Shown: positions 1 through 13,379, numbered from the stretch's first letter. The stretch is DNA of 64,000 nt from Panulirus ornatus (GCF_036320965.1 NC_092265.1:1027001-1091000); one strand, 5' to 3'. Notes: a model not told the origin generated them from the sequence alone. Numbers and translations are program-made.

Positions 1-1470
1 CTTTTGGATGTTAATGTGCTCAGAGGTGCAACTGGAGGGATGTCTGATCATTATCTTGTGGAGGCTAAGGTGAAGATTTGTATGGGTTTTCAGAAAAGAA
101 GAGTGAATGTTGGGGTGAAGAGGGTGGTGAGAGTAAGTGAGCTTGGGAAAGAGACTTGTGTGAGGAATTACCAGGAGAGACTGAGTACAGAATGGAAAAA
201 GGTGAGAACAATGGAAGTAAGGGGAGTGGGGGAGGAATGGGATGTATTTAGGGAATCAGTGATGGATTGCGCAAAAGATGCTTGTGGCATGAGAAGAGTG
301 GGAGGTGGGTTGATTAGAAAGGGTAGTGAGTGGTGGAATGAAGAAGTAAGATTATTAGTGAAAGAGAAGAGCGAGGCATTTGGACGATTTTTGCAGGGAA
401 AAAATGCAATTGAGTGGGAGATGTATAAAAGAAAGAGACAGGAGGTCAAGAGAAAGGTGCAAGAGGTGAAAAAGAGGGCAAATGAGAGTTTGGGTGAGAG
501 AGTATCATTAAATTTTAGGGAGAATAAAAAGATGTTCTGGAAGGAGGTAAATAAAGTGCGTAAGACAAGGGAGCAAATGGGAACTTCAGTGAAGGGCGCA
601 AATGGGGAGGTGATAAAAAGTAGTGGTGATGTGAGAAGGAGATGGAGTGAGTATTTTAAAGGTTTGTTGAATGTGTTTGATGATAGAGTGGCAGATGTAG
701 GGTGTTTTGGTCGAGGTGGTGTGCAAAGTGAGAGGGTTAGGGAAAATGATTTGGTAAACAGAGAAGAGGTAGTAAAAGCTTTGCGGAAGATGAAAGCCAG
801 CAAGGCAGCAGGTTTGGATGGTATTGCAGTGGAATTTATTAAAAAAGGGGGTGACTGTATTATTGACTGGTTGGTAAGGTTATTTAATGTATGTATGACT
901 CATGGTGAGGTGTCTGAGGATTGGCGGAATGCGTGCATAGTGCCATTGTACAAAGGCAAAGGGGTTAAGAGTGAGTGCTCAAATTACAGAGGTATAAGTT
1001 TGTGGAGTATTCCTGGTAAATTATATGGGAGGGTATTGATTGAGAGGGTGAAGGCATGTACAGAGCATCAGATTGGGGAGGAGCAGTGTGGTTTCAGAAG
1101 TGGTAGAGGATGTGTGGATCAGGTGTTTGCTTTGAAGAATGTATGTGAGAAATACTTAGAAAAGCAAATGGATTTGTATGTAGCATTTATGGATCTGGAG
1201 AAGGCATATGATAGAGTTGATAGAGATGCTCTGTGGAAGGTATTAAGAATATATGGTGTGGGAGGCAAGTTGCTAGAAGCAGTGAAAAGTTTTTATCAAG
1301 GATGTAAGGCATGTGTATGTGTAGGAAGAGAGGAAAGTGATTGGTTCTCAGTGAATGTAGGTTTGCGGCAGGGGTATGTGATGTCTCCATGGTTGTTTAA
1401 TTTGTTTATGGATGGGGTTGTAAGGGAGGTGAATGCAAGAGTTTTGGAAAGAGGGGCAATTATGAAGTCT
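1..1470 (+). CDS. Alpha LINE pol fragment (endonuclease end to RT motif B), open at window edge
   Basis: This is part of a LINE polyprotein that nicks target DNA and reverse-transcribes the element RNA. It enters from the left edge at the last part of the APE endonuclease; the SDH motif lies near residue 15 of the fragment. A basic linker of about 230 residues follows, then RT with YVAFMDLEKAYDRV (motif A, near 390-403) and GLRQGYVMSPWLFNLFMDG (motif B). About 490 codons are open without a stop. Homology ends at 1,468-1,472, just after MKSV and before the FADD motif, where the sequence switches to the 3' UTR of an oppositely oriented copy. The RT cannot be functional as it stands. In motif B, GY replaces the GC seen in all other copies. 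Confidence 0.9.
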
Positions 1471-1471
1471 G

Positions 1472-2553
1472 TCTCGCGTTTGCAAGGTAGCGCAAGGAAA
1501 CAGACTAAAGAAATGGCCCAACCCACCCCCATACACATGTATATACATACATTCACACACGCAAATGTACATACCTACACAGCTTTCCATGGTTTACCCC
1601 AGACACTTCACATGCCCTGATTCAATCCACTGACAGCACGTCAACCCCGGTATACCACATCGATCCAATTCACTCTATTCCTTGCCCTCCTTTCACCCTC
1701 CTGCATGTTCAGGCCCCGATCACACAAAATCTTTTTCACTCCATCTTTCCACCTCCAATTTGGTCTCCCACTTCTCCTCGTTCCCTCCACCTCCGACACA
1801 TATATCCTCTTGGTCAATCTTTCCTCACTCATTCTCTTCATGTGCCCAAACCATTCAAAATACCCTCTTCTGCTCTCTCAACCACGCTCTTTTTATTTCC
1901 ACACATCTCTCTTACCCTTACGTTACTTACTCGATCAAACCACCTCACACCACACATTGTCCTCAAACATCTCATTTCCAGCACATCCATCCTCCTGCGC
2001 ACAACTCTATCCATAGCCCACGCCTCGCAACCATACAACATTGTTGGAACCACTATTCCTTCAAACATACCCATTTTTGCTTTCCGAGATAATGTTCTCG
2101 ACTTCCACACATTCTTCAAGGCTCCCAGGATTTTCGCCCCCTCCCCCACCCTATGATCCACTTCCGCTTCCATGGTTCCATCCGCTGCCAGATCCACTCC
2201 CAGATATCTAAAACACTTTACTTCCTCCAGTTTTTCTCCATTCAAACTTACCTCCCAATTGACTTGACCCTCAACCCTACTGTACCTAATAACCTTGCTC
2301 TTATTCACATTTACTTTTAACTTTCTTATTTCACACACTTTACCAAACTCAGTCACCAGCTTCTGCAGTTTCTCACATGAATCAGCCACCAGCGCTGTAT
2401 CATCAGCGAACAACAACTGACTCACTTCCCAAGCTCTCTCATCCCCAGCAGACTTCATACTTGCCCCTCTTTCCAAAACTCTTGCATTCACCTCCCTAAC
2501 AACCCCATCCATAAACAAATTAAACAACCATGGAGACATCACACACCCCTGAT
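1472..2553 (-). mobile_element. Alpha LINE 3' part, minus strand, short 3' UTR, frameshifted
   Basis: On the minus strand this runs from MSPWLFNLFMDG (RT motif B) through LLFADDTALVADS (motif C, catalytic DD intact) to the basic C-terminus GRPNWRWKDGVKKIL. A stop follows at VVYRG, then a short 3' UTR (about 1,472-1,640) missing its extreme end. The reading frame breaks near 1,845-1,850, where the usual catttcaaaac reads cattcaaaat. It abuts the plus-strand fragment at 1,470, and the two share about 95 nt of element coordinates (MSPW to MKSV). They could be one rearranged element or two insertions. Confidence 0.88.
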
Positions 2554-4181
2554 ACACTGATCACTACTACTACACGACAAATGCCATTTCATCTTATCTC
2601 AAGACTTTTCATACCTTTGATGCAACTACCATGAATATGACACTGAGCACTTGCTACTCAGTTGTCCTACACTTTCTGCACATTGAAGTACATACCATCA
2701 CAATATTTTATGGCCTGTGGTTCCAGCCAGTGGATATTGCCAGCTTCTTTTTGTACTACAGGAGCCTCATAAGGATAAAAAGGGATGCCTGGGGTAGGAA
2801 GTAAAAAGAAAGTAATACACACACTAGTGAAAAACATCTTTTTCTTGGTTAACTTTAAGATTTTGGTGATATTTATATATAGAATATGTTAATCATATTA
2901 TGCATTGATTGAATGAAAACTATACGTAGGAGTTTTTCTTACTGTATTATTTGTTTGTTAAACTGAGCCCTTATTTTTAGCAGATTAGTATTTGTTGCGC
3001 ACATTGATATCATAGTCTTTCACTGATGCTGTCATTATTTAACTAACCACAGATATCTATGTTATCAATTAGAATGGCTTAATAAACATTGCACAGAACA
3101 GCTTTTTTAATTGCAGTCATATTTTTTGAGGAAGTATGTTATACACATTCTCTTTAAGAATGATCACTAAGAGGCTGATTGTTGAATATGTCTCAGGCAC
3201 ATAATTCAGGCATATGGACAATTATCTATTTTATAATTGTGAAAATGAAAGGCAGCTTGAAATATGGCAGTTTTTGTAAGGCAGGACTTGTGACTATCAT
3301 ATGATGATAGGTGGATGTAATTTTTTTTTTTTTTTATGAATTGAAATGTGCAGAGATATCAACAGTAACAGTAGGAAGGAGGAAATAGCTTCCCAGTATG
3401 TCAGTTGAAGGTAGTTGTAGGTAACAATTGAAATTAAGGATACTATATCATTATGATATTTTGTGAATTTCCTTTAATCAACAGAAATGGTGTTTTCACT
3501 AGATTTTCTAGTCATATTGTGTAGAATTTCATCATAGATTATATGAGAATTTCTTGATATCACTGAAAACATCAGTTACAGCTAAAATTAGACATGCTAT
3601 AATGAAAAATTCATGAGTCAGTTGGATTTGTAAAATATTTTATAAACCCTTGGGCAGCTTGATTCTTATGATAGAGGTCTGTCTGTTGCTGAGATACAGC
3701 AGAGAAAAGTGGTGTATGTATTACATTGCTACTTTTGTAAGTGAGATTCATATTCAGCAAACAACAAAAGTCAGATATCACTGGATCACATTCATATTTA
3801 ATAGATCTTATGTCAGCATTGTTATGGAAGTTACTGATCATGAGCATTATAGTTTTGATATGATATCTGACTGACTTCCATTTCTTTTGGAAAAGGGTGT
3901 TATTTAACTGGTTCATACAACCAAGGGGTGCATATGTTTCAGATAGAGGGATTTTTTTGAACAACTTTTATATATGCATTTGTAATATTGACAGTTTCAT
4001 TATGATAGAATAAAAAGTTTTAGGGCATTTTATATTAAAATCATAATGTTTCACTAACTCTGAGGTACTGTTGAATCGTTCTTTGCCTATCTCTCTTCAT
4101 TCTTCCCAAGTTGGTGTTCTTTATCTTTGCTTTCTTTAGCCTTGTAACTTTGGTTCATGATCTGGTGTGGCCTCATTACAG

Positions 4182-4227
4182 GGCGCCATCCTGACGACCA
4201 TGCTTGCCACTGCGTGCAACTTCTCTA
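4182..4227 (+). CDS. Host-gene microexon a of a probable mutually exclusive pair
   Basis: This 46-nt segment is bounded by cctcattacag and gtaagt, consensus splice acceptor and donor. In frame 1 it reads GAILTTMLATACNFS plus one base, so it ends in phase 1. It is a paralogue of the 43-nt segment at 4,973-5,015. Outside one codon and a 3-nt indel, all six differences are silent third-position changes, which is strong evidence of purifying selection on this frame. The encoded peptide is mildly hydrophobic. I do not recognise the gene, and neighbouring exons are not identifiable in the window. Both exons are 3n+1 long, so using both or neither would shift the frame. That favours mutually exclusive use. 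Confidence 0.72.
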
Positions 4228-4972
4228 GTAAGTCTGTGGGAATGCTTGTATAAGATTTTCCAAGTTTGTACCTTTTTATTAACATCTCTCCAATTTTTCT
4301 CTGCCTTAACTTTGTTCCTGAATATTATCATTCCCATCTTCATCTTTTCCAATTCTGGGTTTACAGGCTGCTGCTGGATCTGCGCTTATGTAGTCACCTG
4401 TTTGATTTATACAGGATTGAACAGATAAGACCAACTGAATAGTAAACCTGTATATCCACAGTTATCTTTGGGTATGTTTTAATAGGGATAAACAGGGTTA
4501 ATATTCAAGATTGGCTCATCTTATTTCGTATTTTGTTACATATCACGGTTTGTCTTTTATCTTTACTACTTTTTAACACGTGTGATGCTTTATTTTGTTC
4601 TACTGACCTCTTCTGCTCCGTCTGCGATCTTGGGTACCTGGTCTACAGCCAACAATGTCCATACCTGCATCCTTACCTTGATCCTCACCCTCTTTCCCTG
4701 ATTCCTAATGTCTGATGCTGATGACTTTTGATTTACCTTCCAACCTGTCTTCCTCTATCATTTGCATTAAACTTATGATATTTTTTTCTCATTCTAGTTT
4801 TGTTCACTTTACTTCCTCATTAGTAACCTATATTCCCTTGTCCTTATTAAGTAATGCTTCATAATTTTCATGATTATTTTATCCTTAACACTTCTTCCTG
4901 TGTCTCTCTGCCCTCCTACTCCTTATCCTCCTGTTCCTGTCCAAGCCCTTACCGTTGGTTGCCGTGTTGCAG

Positions 4973-5015
4973 GGTGCGATCCTGACGACAATGCTGGCGA
5001 CTCGCAACTTCTCCA
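4973..5015 (+). CDS. Host-gene microexon b of a probable mutually exclusive pair
   Basis: This 43-nt segment lies between gccgtgttgcag and gtaagtacg. Frame 1 reads GAILTTMLATRNFS plus one base. Compared with exon a it has CGC where a has GCGTGC, giving R instead of AC, and six synonymous third-position differences. A long pyrimidine-rich tract (about 4,880-4,950) precedes the acceptor. The intervening intron would be 745 bp. The other two frames look worse: frame 2 meets a stop, and frame 3 is not conserved between the copies. The gene is unidentified; a tandem exon duplication giving alternative isoforms is the best reading. Confidence 0.74.
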
Positions 5016-6779
5016 GTAAGTACGAAGCACAGGGTAAGTGGGCATCCCATTTAGGCGGCAGTGAAACCCTACCCCCTCCCCCAAACTGACTGGCTTCAGG
5101 TTCCCCTTCCCCAGTATAGGTATTCCCATTTACTCACCCCAAAACAGTGCTACACATTCCTGTCACAGAATTACTAGTATCTGATAAACTACTATGGCAC
5201 TTGGTTTGGGATGGGAAGGGCAAATGTGGTCCTCTTGTATCAATAAGAAATTTTCACTTATGTGAATTTTATAAAAGTTTATATTAATCTATTGGCAAAA
5301 TAAGAAATGCCATAGCACTTAGAGTCCACATGTATTTTGTTTTACGGACCACATAACTCTTTGCCTGACTGGTTAGAGGGAGGATCAGGGGCCCATGGCA
5401 TAAGCACTCCTTACATAAGATTTTTGCACTCCTTTGGGTCATGATCTTTGTCAAACTGTGAATTATCAGTGTATCTGCCCTAATGGCTTATGGTCATGTT
5501 ATTCATGGCCTCTACAGTAGAAAATAGAGAGAAACCCTTGTGTTCATGCTTCAAGTGCAATGTCATCTTAGGCACAAACTCCTAACCCATCAAGGTTTCA
5601 ATACTTCAGCACCAATATGAAAGGACATTGCAGAGGCAAGCCTGAATGAATGGGAGAGCATTTACTTTTAGTTTGTTTATGTTACTACTATATGAATTTA
5701 ACTAAAATTGAATGACTGATGACTGGTGCACAGTATCTTCTACAAATATTTTGCAAAAACTGAGAGATCTAAAGATAGGACACAATTCATACATGAATAT
5801 CATTTACAGTAGAGTACTTACTATTTCTCACTCACCCAAAATCATATTAAAGAATAATCAATTATCAGTACCTCTCCATGTAAAAACAGAAACAAAGATA
5901 TCAGTAATTAATTAGACTTAATTATTGTATTCAGAATACTCTTCAAAAACGATTGAATATAAGCATTGGAAAAAACAGGTGCTCATCGTTTTGATGGTAC
6001 ACATGACTAATGATTGTTTCTTTATGGGAACATGCTTGGTATCTACTATTTCAGACCCAGAGGAAAATAATGTACACGTGATTATTGTAATGATTTAGGA
6101 TAAAGCCAGGTAATTGTAGTTGTTTTTAACCATTTTCTTGTATTAATGAAAAATTTCTGTTGGATGTTGCCTGACAGTATAAATATATCTATTGATGGTA
6201 CCTGGTGATGTTTGCTTCCTCATAATGGGATGTCATAATCTTGGTTGAGAGGTGTTAGTTTAGGGAGGGCCATGACAGTGAATAGCTGAGAGCATGCTAC
6301 TGTGGATAACACCATGGATAAGCTGCACAGCCCTAAGTTAAGAGGGTCCCAAGAAGTGGAAAATAGCACTCTTTTTGCTTCAGTCTATTACCTGAATTAT
6401 TTTGATTGGTTCCAGCAATAGTAGCATTCTTTGTGCATACTGGTGATGTGCATGGAGACTTGATGAATCTACCCTGTATGCAAAATGAAAAATAAGTATT
6501 TTACTGAGCTTGGAAGTAAATGTTTCACTTAAACAAGCTAGGCATGAGTGTTGGATGTGTCTGAGTGATTTCAGAGACTTTATGTATTTGTTTTACCACA
6601 TGGAAATGGAAAGGAAGTTTATGGTTTTAGGTAGATAAATACATAATATTTAGAAAGATCAGTTGTTTTGTTTTAACCCATTGACTGCATTCACTCTTAA
6701 ATATGACATTTAATGTGCCGTCAATGTGGCAGTTTTTAGTAAATTGTAAAAAAAATTCTATTGAATTTTTTTTTTTTAC

Positions 6780-7378
6780 TATTTGATAAGAAGGAGAAGC
6801 GGGAGAGCAAATTGGAGGTGGAAGAATGGAGTGAAAAAATTTTGAGCAATTGGGGCCTGAACATACAGGAGGGTGAAAGGTTTGCAAGGAATAGAGTGAA
6901 TTGGAATGATGTGGTATACTGGGGTCGCCATGCTGTCAATGACTTGAACCGGGGTATGTGGAGCATCTGGGGTAAACCATGGAAAGGTCTGTGGGGCCTG
7001 GATGTGGAAAGGGAGCTGTGGTGTCAGTGTACTACACATGACAGCTAGAGACTGAGCATGAATAAATGTGGCCTTTTTTTTTTTGTCTCTTCCTAGTGCG
7101 ACCGCGGGGGAAAGAGGTTTGAATGCTGTTACATGTGTGGTGGGGTGGTGACGGGAATGGATGAAGGCAGCAAGTGTGAGTGTGTACATGTGTATATATA
7201 TGTATATGTCTGTGTATGTATACATATGTATACATTGAAATGTATATATGTGCGTGGGTGTTTATGTATATATAGGTGTATGTGGGTGGGTTGGGCCATT
7301 CCTCGTCTGTTTCCTCTCGCTACCTCGCTAACACGGGAGACAGCGATTAAGTATAATAATAGTAAATAAATAAATATA
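6780..7378 (+). mobile_element. Alpha LINE 3' fragment, long 3' UTR subfamily
   Basis: This 5'-truncated copy starts in the basic C-terminal domain (SKLEVEEWSEKIL, a diverged form of NWRWKDGVKKIL) and continues through NRVNWNDVVYWG. The long-type 3' UTR follows, with the tgtggggcctggatg segment, a TG/TA-rich variable stretch and the terminal core around gctacctcgctaacacggga, ending at gtataata plus an A/T-rich tail. It is moderately decayed. It is inserted in otherwise non-repetitive sequence and preceded by a T-rich run at about 6,765-6,778. Confidence 0.85.
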
Positions 7379-10300
7379 TCAATATTGTAGTACATAACTT
7401 ACCATGCGATGAGATTATCAAATGAATAGATGTTCAAGCTGTAGCACTGCCAGGTATATGATATAACCCCAGATTGACATAAAGTATACATACACATCAC
7501 AGTATGCAATCATTTTAATTCTCAGTATGTTCCAGTATTTATCTACTTCCACATACATTATTTGTAAAAGTCTTTATGCATTATCTGTATAAATTTTCTT
7601 TACTGCCTGGGCATTGCAAAATGATGTATTATCTCCCTGCAGCATTTTGATCGTTACTTACCTGTTGAATTGAAAATTTATGGGTGAAATATGGAAACAT
7701 TGTCTTAGTTGCTGAGCCTTAGATTTGAAATGTCCCTGACTGTACTCGCAACCAACTGCCAGAGGTGTCCCATGCTGTATACAACATAGCAGCAGTCAGT
7801 GGGTCACTGGAAGCATTTGATTTTGTGTAGGGTGGAATATCAGAGAGAGTTTTGGATAGTTATCAATTTGAATAAGATTATAGGAGGGTACATATATGAA
7901 TAAAGGTTTGCCATTAGGTCAGATAAGGAAAATATTGTGTATCTATTAACATTTATGCTCGTAAAAAAGAAATTTGTTGAAGTAGAATGGCTTGTTGTAT
8001 AGTGCCAGCAGCATTTGTAAAGATGTTAAGGAGCAGGAAAATAGATAGGTAAGAGATAAGATTATCATATGGAAGCACATTATAATGAGAAGATGAGTAG
8101 TAAAATGGGATTACTAAGTACTAAGTTAACCTTGTCACATGCAAAAAATTATCTAAAACATAATACCAGGAATGCATGAAAGAAAAAAATGGAAATAGGC
8201 TTGGCAGGAGACCAAAGATATGCCAGAATAATGAGGTAGGGGAGTATGTGAATCTGAGGGGAATTTGAGGATGGAAGAAGGTTCCAATACAGTGTGAATG
8301 ATGGTATTTAGGGCTTATTCTTTAGGAACTACCCTGCTGTGTAGTGGGAAAAAGTATGCCATATAAAGATGTGTACTATATGTACATGATTTTCTCTGCT
8401 GGTGTTCAGATGTTTAGATTTGATGATACCACTTCTACAATTAATTATGGCAATAATTTTTTTTCATACCTCAAGTCTGAATAGTATCTTCATATTTATC
8501 AACATGTTTCTTTTAAAGAAATGGCATTTACATTGATGTATCACTCCATAACATGACAGATACCTTGTAAAATACTTATTTGGAATCATAGCACCAATGA
8601 AGTGCAGTAAGTGAAGATTATTGCACTATAAATCTGTGCTTTGTTGTATAGTAGCCATATTTTGCAGTGATTTTTATTCATAGTACATGATCATTTTTAA
8701 GTGTGACTGGCTTTTCAGAATACTGTTATTAGTTAACTACAGTACAGTGCACAGTCAAAAATAGTTTTATATAAGAAAGATATATATCAGTATGATAGAA
8801 AAGTTCCTGAATTCTTATGCACATCAAACAGGAGTACAGTTTTGACAAGCTATGTAGCCATTAACGGCAAAAAATTAGTCACTAGACTGAGCCTGCAGTC
8901 TAATGTGCATCACTGTTTCATATATAAAGTCATGATGAAAGAAGTATAATACCTTATCCCAGAATAATTGAAACTATTAATGGCATCAGTATTTAGATTT
9001 TCAATTTCTAGATAAGCTACAAAACTACAAGAAAACTGCAATGCAGTACTTAGACATTTTTGATATCATGTCCATTAAAGTCAACTGTAGAATAATTTCA
9101 TTTAAAACAGTTTTTGAAATTTGTTTCTGAAGTTGAATACCTCAGTACGTTGAAAATTAATTTTCATTGAGCATCACGTTTACATGAGTTTTTGCTTCAT
9201 TATCAAATATCCCTGGAGTTGGATAAATCAGTGTCATTTTAGGAATCAGTTTATTGTAGATAATGATCATGCACAACTCATATTTTAACTTTCTGGTAGT
9301 AACATTGAAACACATACCATATGATTTGTGAACCTCACAACTTGCCACTTTTCACATTTTTCTTTGTTCATCTATTTGTGTGTAGCAATAGTTCTTTTGA
9401 TTGATGTTGTTGTGTAGATAAAAATGTGTAGTTTAAAACATAAACTTTATGGGTTGTAATTTCAAGTTTGTGTGTATTGCTGACTTAATTTATGTATTTG
9501 TAGCAGTTTTCTAAAATAGATTTTTTTTGTAAATAATTGAACAGCAGATAATGACATAATAGATAATATTTGCCATAACATCCCTCAGTTTAAAAATCTA
9601 ATATCAGTGTTAACATATAATACTCATCTTAATTTCCCTCTTTTTAAAAAATACACATACCATGTTCAGTGTGATATTTCCACAGATGTGTTCCATGTTA
9701 TTCCTTTCTGTTATGAAGACTAGAAGCTGCTGTATACATGTACATGAGACAGGAGAACCACATTTACTTCCTGTGACTCATTTCACTAAGGATCACATAG
9801 ATCAGAAATTGAACACTCTTTGATATAAAGTGGCTTTTGTGTCCCATGTTGCATCTAGCAATATGTGGTAAAACTTATTTCTCATGCATATACAAGAATT
9901 TTCTTGGAAGTGCAACCCTTGCTATTATTGACACAACTGGAAACAATTATGAAAAAATATATAAAACAATATGGTTACTAATCATGAAATAACACATGTA
10001 TTGTTTGTTCCCTTTGTTTCACACACAGATTGTTATGTTGTGATATTTTCTAATTAGATAATAAATTATTATAAGGGAGACTTAACTAGGGTAAGAATTG
10101 AGAAAAATGGTGACATCTTTCTGTTATGCCATCACATATTTAAAGATTCTGAGTTTTCATTCTTGACTCAGATTTAAGATAATTTTTGTAAGTAAATTTA
10201 GATAATGACCCTTAAGAATCAGAAGAGTGCTGTAGTGTCCACCATGAAAGAGTGCAAGTGCCATTGACCCAAGGGTATCACTGCAGTCCAGGAAGGAATG

Positions 10301-11490
10301 CCCACACTATCCACTAAATTTGTGTTGTCTGAGTGTACCAGATGTATCAATGGCGTTAGCTTTCAGACTTATTACACTGAAAGATTTTTTATTAGGATGG
10401 TGGAATTAGAATTATGGTACTTTATGTCCATTATACAACATGTACAAACTAAATGGCTTTGTGGATAGAGTATTTCATACTTCATGTTAATATGAGGGAG
10501 GATAAGATGTATAATTTTCTTGCATTTATAGTCATGGGCTAGTTTCAGAGCAGAAATCATGTAAGTACAAAGGTTAGAAAGGTTAGAGTGAAACAAAATA
10601 AGTTATTAGTCATTCATTGCTCCATGTACAGCAGTATTTCACATTATTCACCTGCTTAACTTGTAAATCATTCTGACCAAGAAGACTGGAAAATATGAAT
10701 TTTGCTTACAAGTGAAAAAGGGTATATATATCAGTACCAGTTAATGACTCGACAGTTAAGCTTAAAACATTGCAAAGAAATTATTCACATCTCATTGTAT
10801 GGATACACAACCACACACATCTTGATTCAAACCTAGTTGAAAAAATCAGACTGTTTGTGTCTACTATAAAACAGGATATATCATTCAGAACTTCCTGTAG
10901 GTGTTGCGAACACTGCACATCTCAGGTGATTCGAAATTGGCACCTCTCTAAGGTACACTTCCATATGTGCTCCTTTATCTTTTAGTGTGCATTGTACCAC
11001 ATTCCTTTTTTTAATAGCTAAACAAAGTCTTTCAGCAGTTTTCTTCTTCATCATTTCTTTTTCCATTTGTCCATTTCCATGCCATCTTCATTGCATTTTT
11101 TACTTAATTGCTGTTTCCTTTAAAACAGTACTGTGTCTAACTCATTTATAATCCTTCAATGCTCTTCAAACTTCTGCTATCCATATCTTTGAGTTCTTTT
11201 AACTCTCCTTACTCTTCTGGTCCTTCTGTTGTAAATTCTTGTTTCACCTTTGAATGTTAAAATGTTTAGCACTTGAACAAAGTACAAATAGCATTATTCA
11301 TATCACAAGCCCTTGATTTGTGATGGTTTGAATTACAACATTTCACAGTTTAGACATTGGTTATTTTGGGTACGAGCTTGAATAACAACACATAAGACCT
11401 CCTAGTAATGACATATATAAAAAGAAAGATTTTCCATCATTTTAATGTATAAGGTACTCTTTTTCTGTAATAATAATTTTTTTTCATATG
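7379..11490. other. AT-rich non-coding stretch
   Basis: I found no open frame with recognisable protein similarity, no LINE or SINE-a homology and no structured RNA gene. All frames are broken by frequent stops. The composition resembles the region before 6,780, so it may be intronic DNA of the same unidentified gene. Confidence 0.45.
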
Positions 11491-11493
11491 TGT

Positions 11494-13005
11494 TCACAAT
11501 TCCTGCATTAGCAAGGTAGCACCAGGAACAGATGAAGAAATGATATCATTTGCTCGCACCCACTCATTAGCTGTCATATATAATCCATTGAAACCAGAGC
11601 CCCATAGACTTATCAGGCACCATAGACCTTTCTTTGGCTTCCCAACTGCTTCCTCTGGTTTAACCCATTGACAGCACATTTTCCTCTGTAAACCACAGAA
11701 CTTCAATTTGCTCTGTCCCATGCACACCTGACACCCTATTACATGTTAAGGCCCCAAGCCTTAGAATCATCTTTCATTCTAATCTTCCACCTCCTCCTTG
11801 GGTTCCCTTTTTTCCTTGTTCCCTCCCCTTATGATATGTATGCCCTCTCAGTTATCCTTTTATCATTCGTCCTCTTGATATGTCTAGGTCTTTTCAGCAC
11901 ACTTATTTCTGCTCTCTCATTCACTCCTTATTCATCTCTTGTATATCATTTGTAATTTGATCAACTCTCCTACAACAAATACTGTCATCAGAAGTTTTAT
12001 TTCCAGCATATTCCTTCTTTACATTTATGCTAAAGGCCTGCACATTACATTCATACAGCACCAACAGGACTACTATACCACCAAACATATCAATCTTTGC
12101 CCTTAAAGACATTGATCTCTCTTTCTGTGCATTCCTCAGTGTACCAAAGACCTTTGCTTGCCTCACCCACCATATGACTCACTTCACCTCCTATGGTCCC
12201 ATTCGCTGCCATATCCACTCCCATTTATCTAAAATACTTCACTTCCTGCAAGTTCTGTTTATTGAAACACTCCAGATAACCTGTTTCTTTTCACTGCTAA
12301 ACCAAATAACATTGCTTTTATTCACATTTACTCTCAACTTCCTCCTTTTACACTTTATTCCAAATTTAGTCACCAGCTTCTGCAGTTTCTCACACAAATC
12401 TGCCATCAGTGCTATATCATCAGCAAATATTTGACTCACCTCCCGGGTTCCTCCACCCCCAGCATACTGCATACCTACTCCTCTCTCTATAATCCTTTCA
12501 TTCACCTCCCACACCACCCTATCTGTAAACAGATTGAATAGCCATGATGACCTCACACCCCCAGAACCACTCACCCTCCTTCCTACATACTCATACAGAT
12601 GCCTTACACTTTTGATGAAAATTCCTCACTGTTTCTAACGGTTTTCCTCTCACACTGTGTATTCATAGCACCTTCCACAGAGTATCTCTATCAGCTCTAT
12701 CATATGCTTTCTCCAGATCCATAAATGCTATATTAAATCCTTCTGTTTGTCTAAGTATTTCCTACAACATTCTTCAAAGCAAACACCTGATCCACACATC
12801 CTTTACGACTCCTGAAACTACATTTTTTTAACCCAGTCTGATCATCCGTGTTTGCCATCACTTTCTTAATCATCATTCTTCCATACAACATATCAGGGAC
12901 ATTCAACAAACTTATACATCTATGATTTGAACACTCACCTTTATCCCACATGCCTTTATACACTGGCACTCTACAGGCATTCTGCCCGTCCTTATGCATA
13001 TTCAG
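11494..13005 (-). pseudogene. Old alpha LINE relic (RT to 3' UTR)
   Basis: On the minus strand, readable blocks include SFRSRKGCVDQVFALKN, VVWEVNERIIERG, FADDIALMADLCEKLQ and LRVNVNKSNVI, followed by a decayed C-terminal domain and 3' UTR. The frame is broken many times and divergence from the other copies is high, so this is one of the oldest alpha insertions here. The FADD residues survive. The 5' truncation lies near 13,005 (HKDGQNACRVPVYKG region). The 3' end near 11,494 carries a diverged form of the shared terminal core (attagcaaggtagc). Confidence 0.85.
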
Positions 13006-13379
13006 ATATGTCAGGATATTCTAAGGTACTTTTTACTCACAATGCATTTTATGATGATATCATGGCAAAATACTATTGATTTATAGCCCACCTAATTGCA
13101 AAATATGTTTCAATATATATCCTATCCATTGACCATCAGCTTTTAAAGAAAAGCGGGTGTGAATTAATGATCCCCCTTGTTACAGTTATCTCCACTTTTA
13201 CCCATTGCCAGGAATTTCTTTCCTCTAAAATAAGCATGGTATTTCATTACATCTGCAGATAGTATCATTTTCTGTCATACTGGACAGATATGGTAAGAGA
13301 AGCAGAATCACAGCCATTCAATCAGATGAATACACTTACTATATTGAATTAGAAAAAAAATAAAAAAGATTGGCACTTG

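Larger units (their letters stand above)
2554..6779. other. AT-rich intron-like DNA flanking two small host exons
   Basis: Apart from the two exons annotated separately, no long open frame, LINE homology or RNA gene was recognised here. The stretch has short homopolymers (a T run at about 3,319-3,334) and scattered pyrimidine tracts. Pyrimidine-rich sequence at 4,080-4,180 and 4,880-4,970 precedes the two exons and fits acceptor tracts. The most economical reading is large introns of one plus-strand host gene. Confidence 0.5.

Noticed and set aside
4360..4440. Possible further exon after 'gggtttacag' (gctgctgctggatctgcgct)
   Set aside because: There is an acceptor-like AG and a weak donor, but no paralogy with the exon pair and stops in the fitting frames.
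7133..7369. Small frame with CVHVYIYVYVC-type text, and similar frames near each alpha 3' end
   Set aside because: It is translated TG/TA-rich sequence of the LINE 3' UTR variable region.
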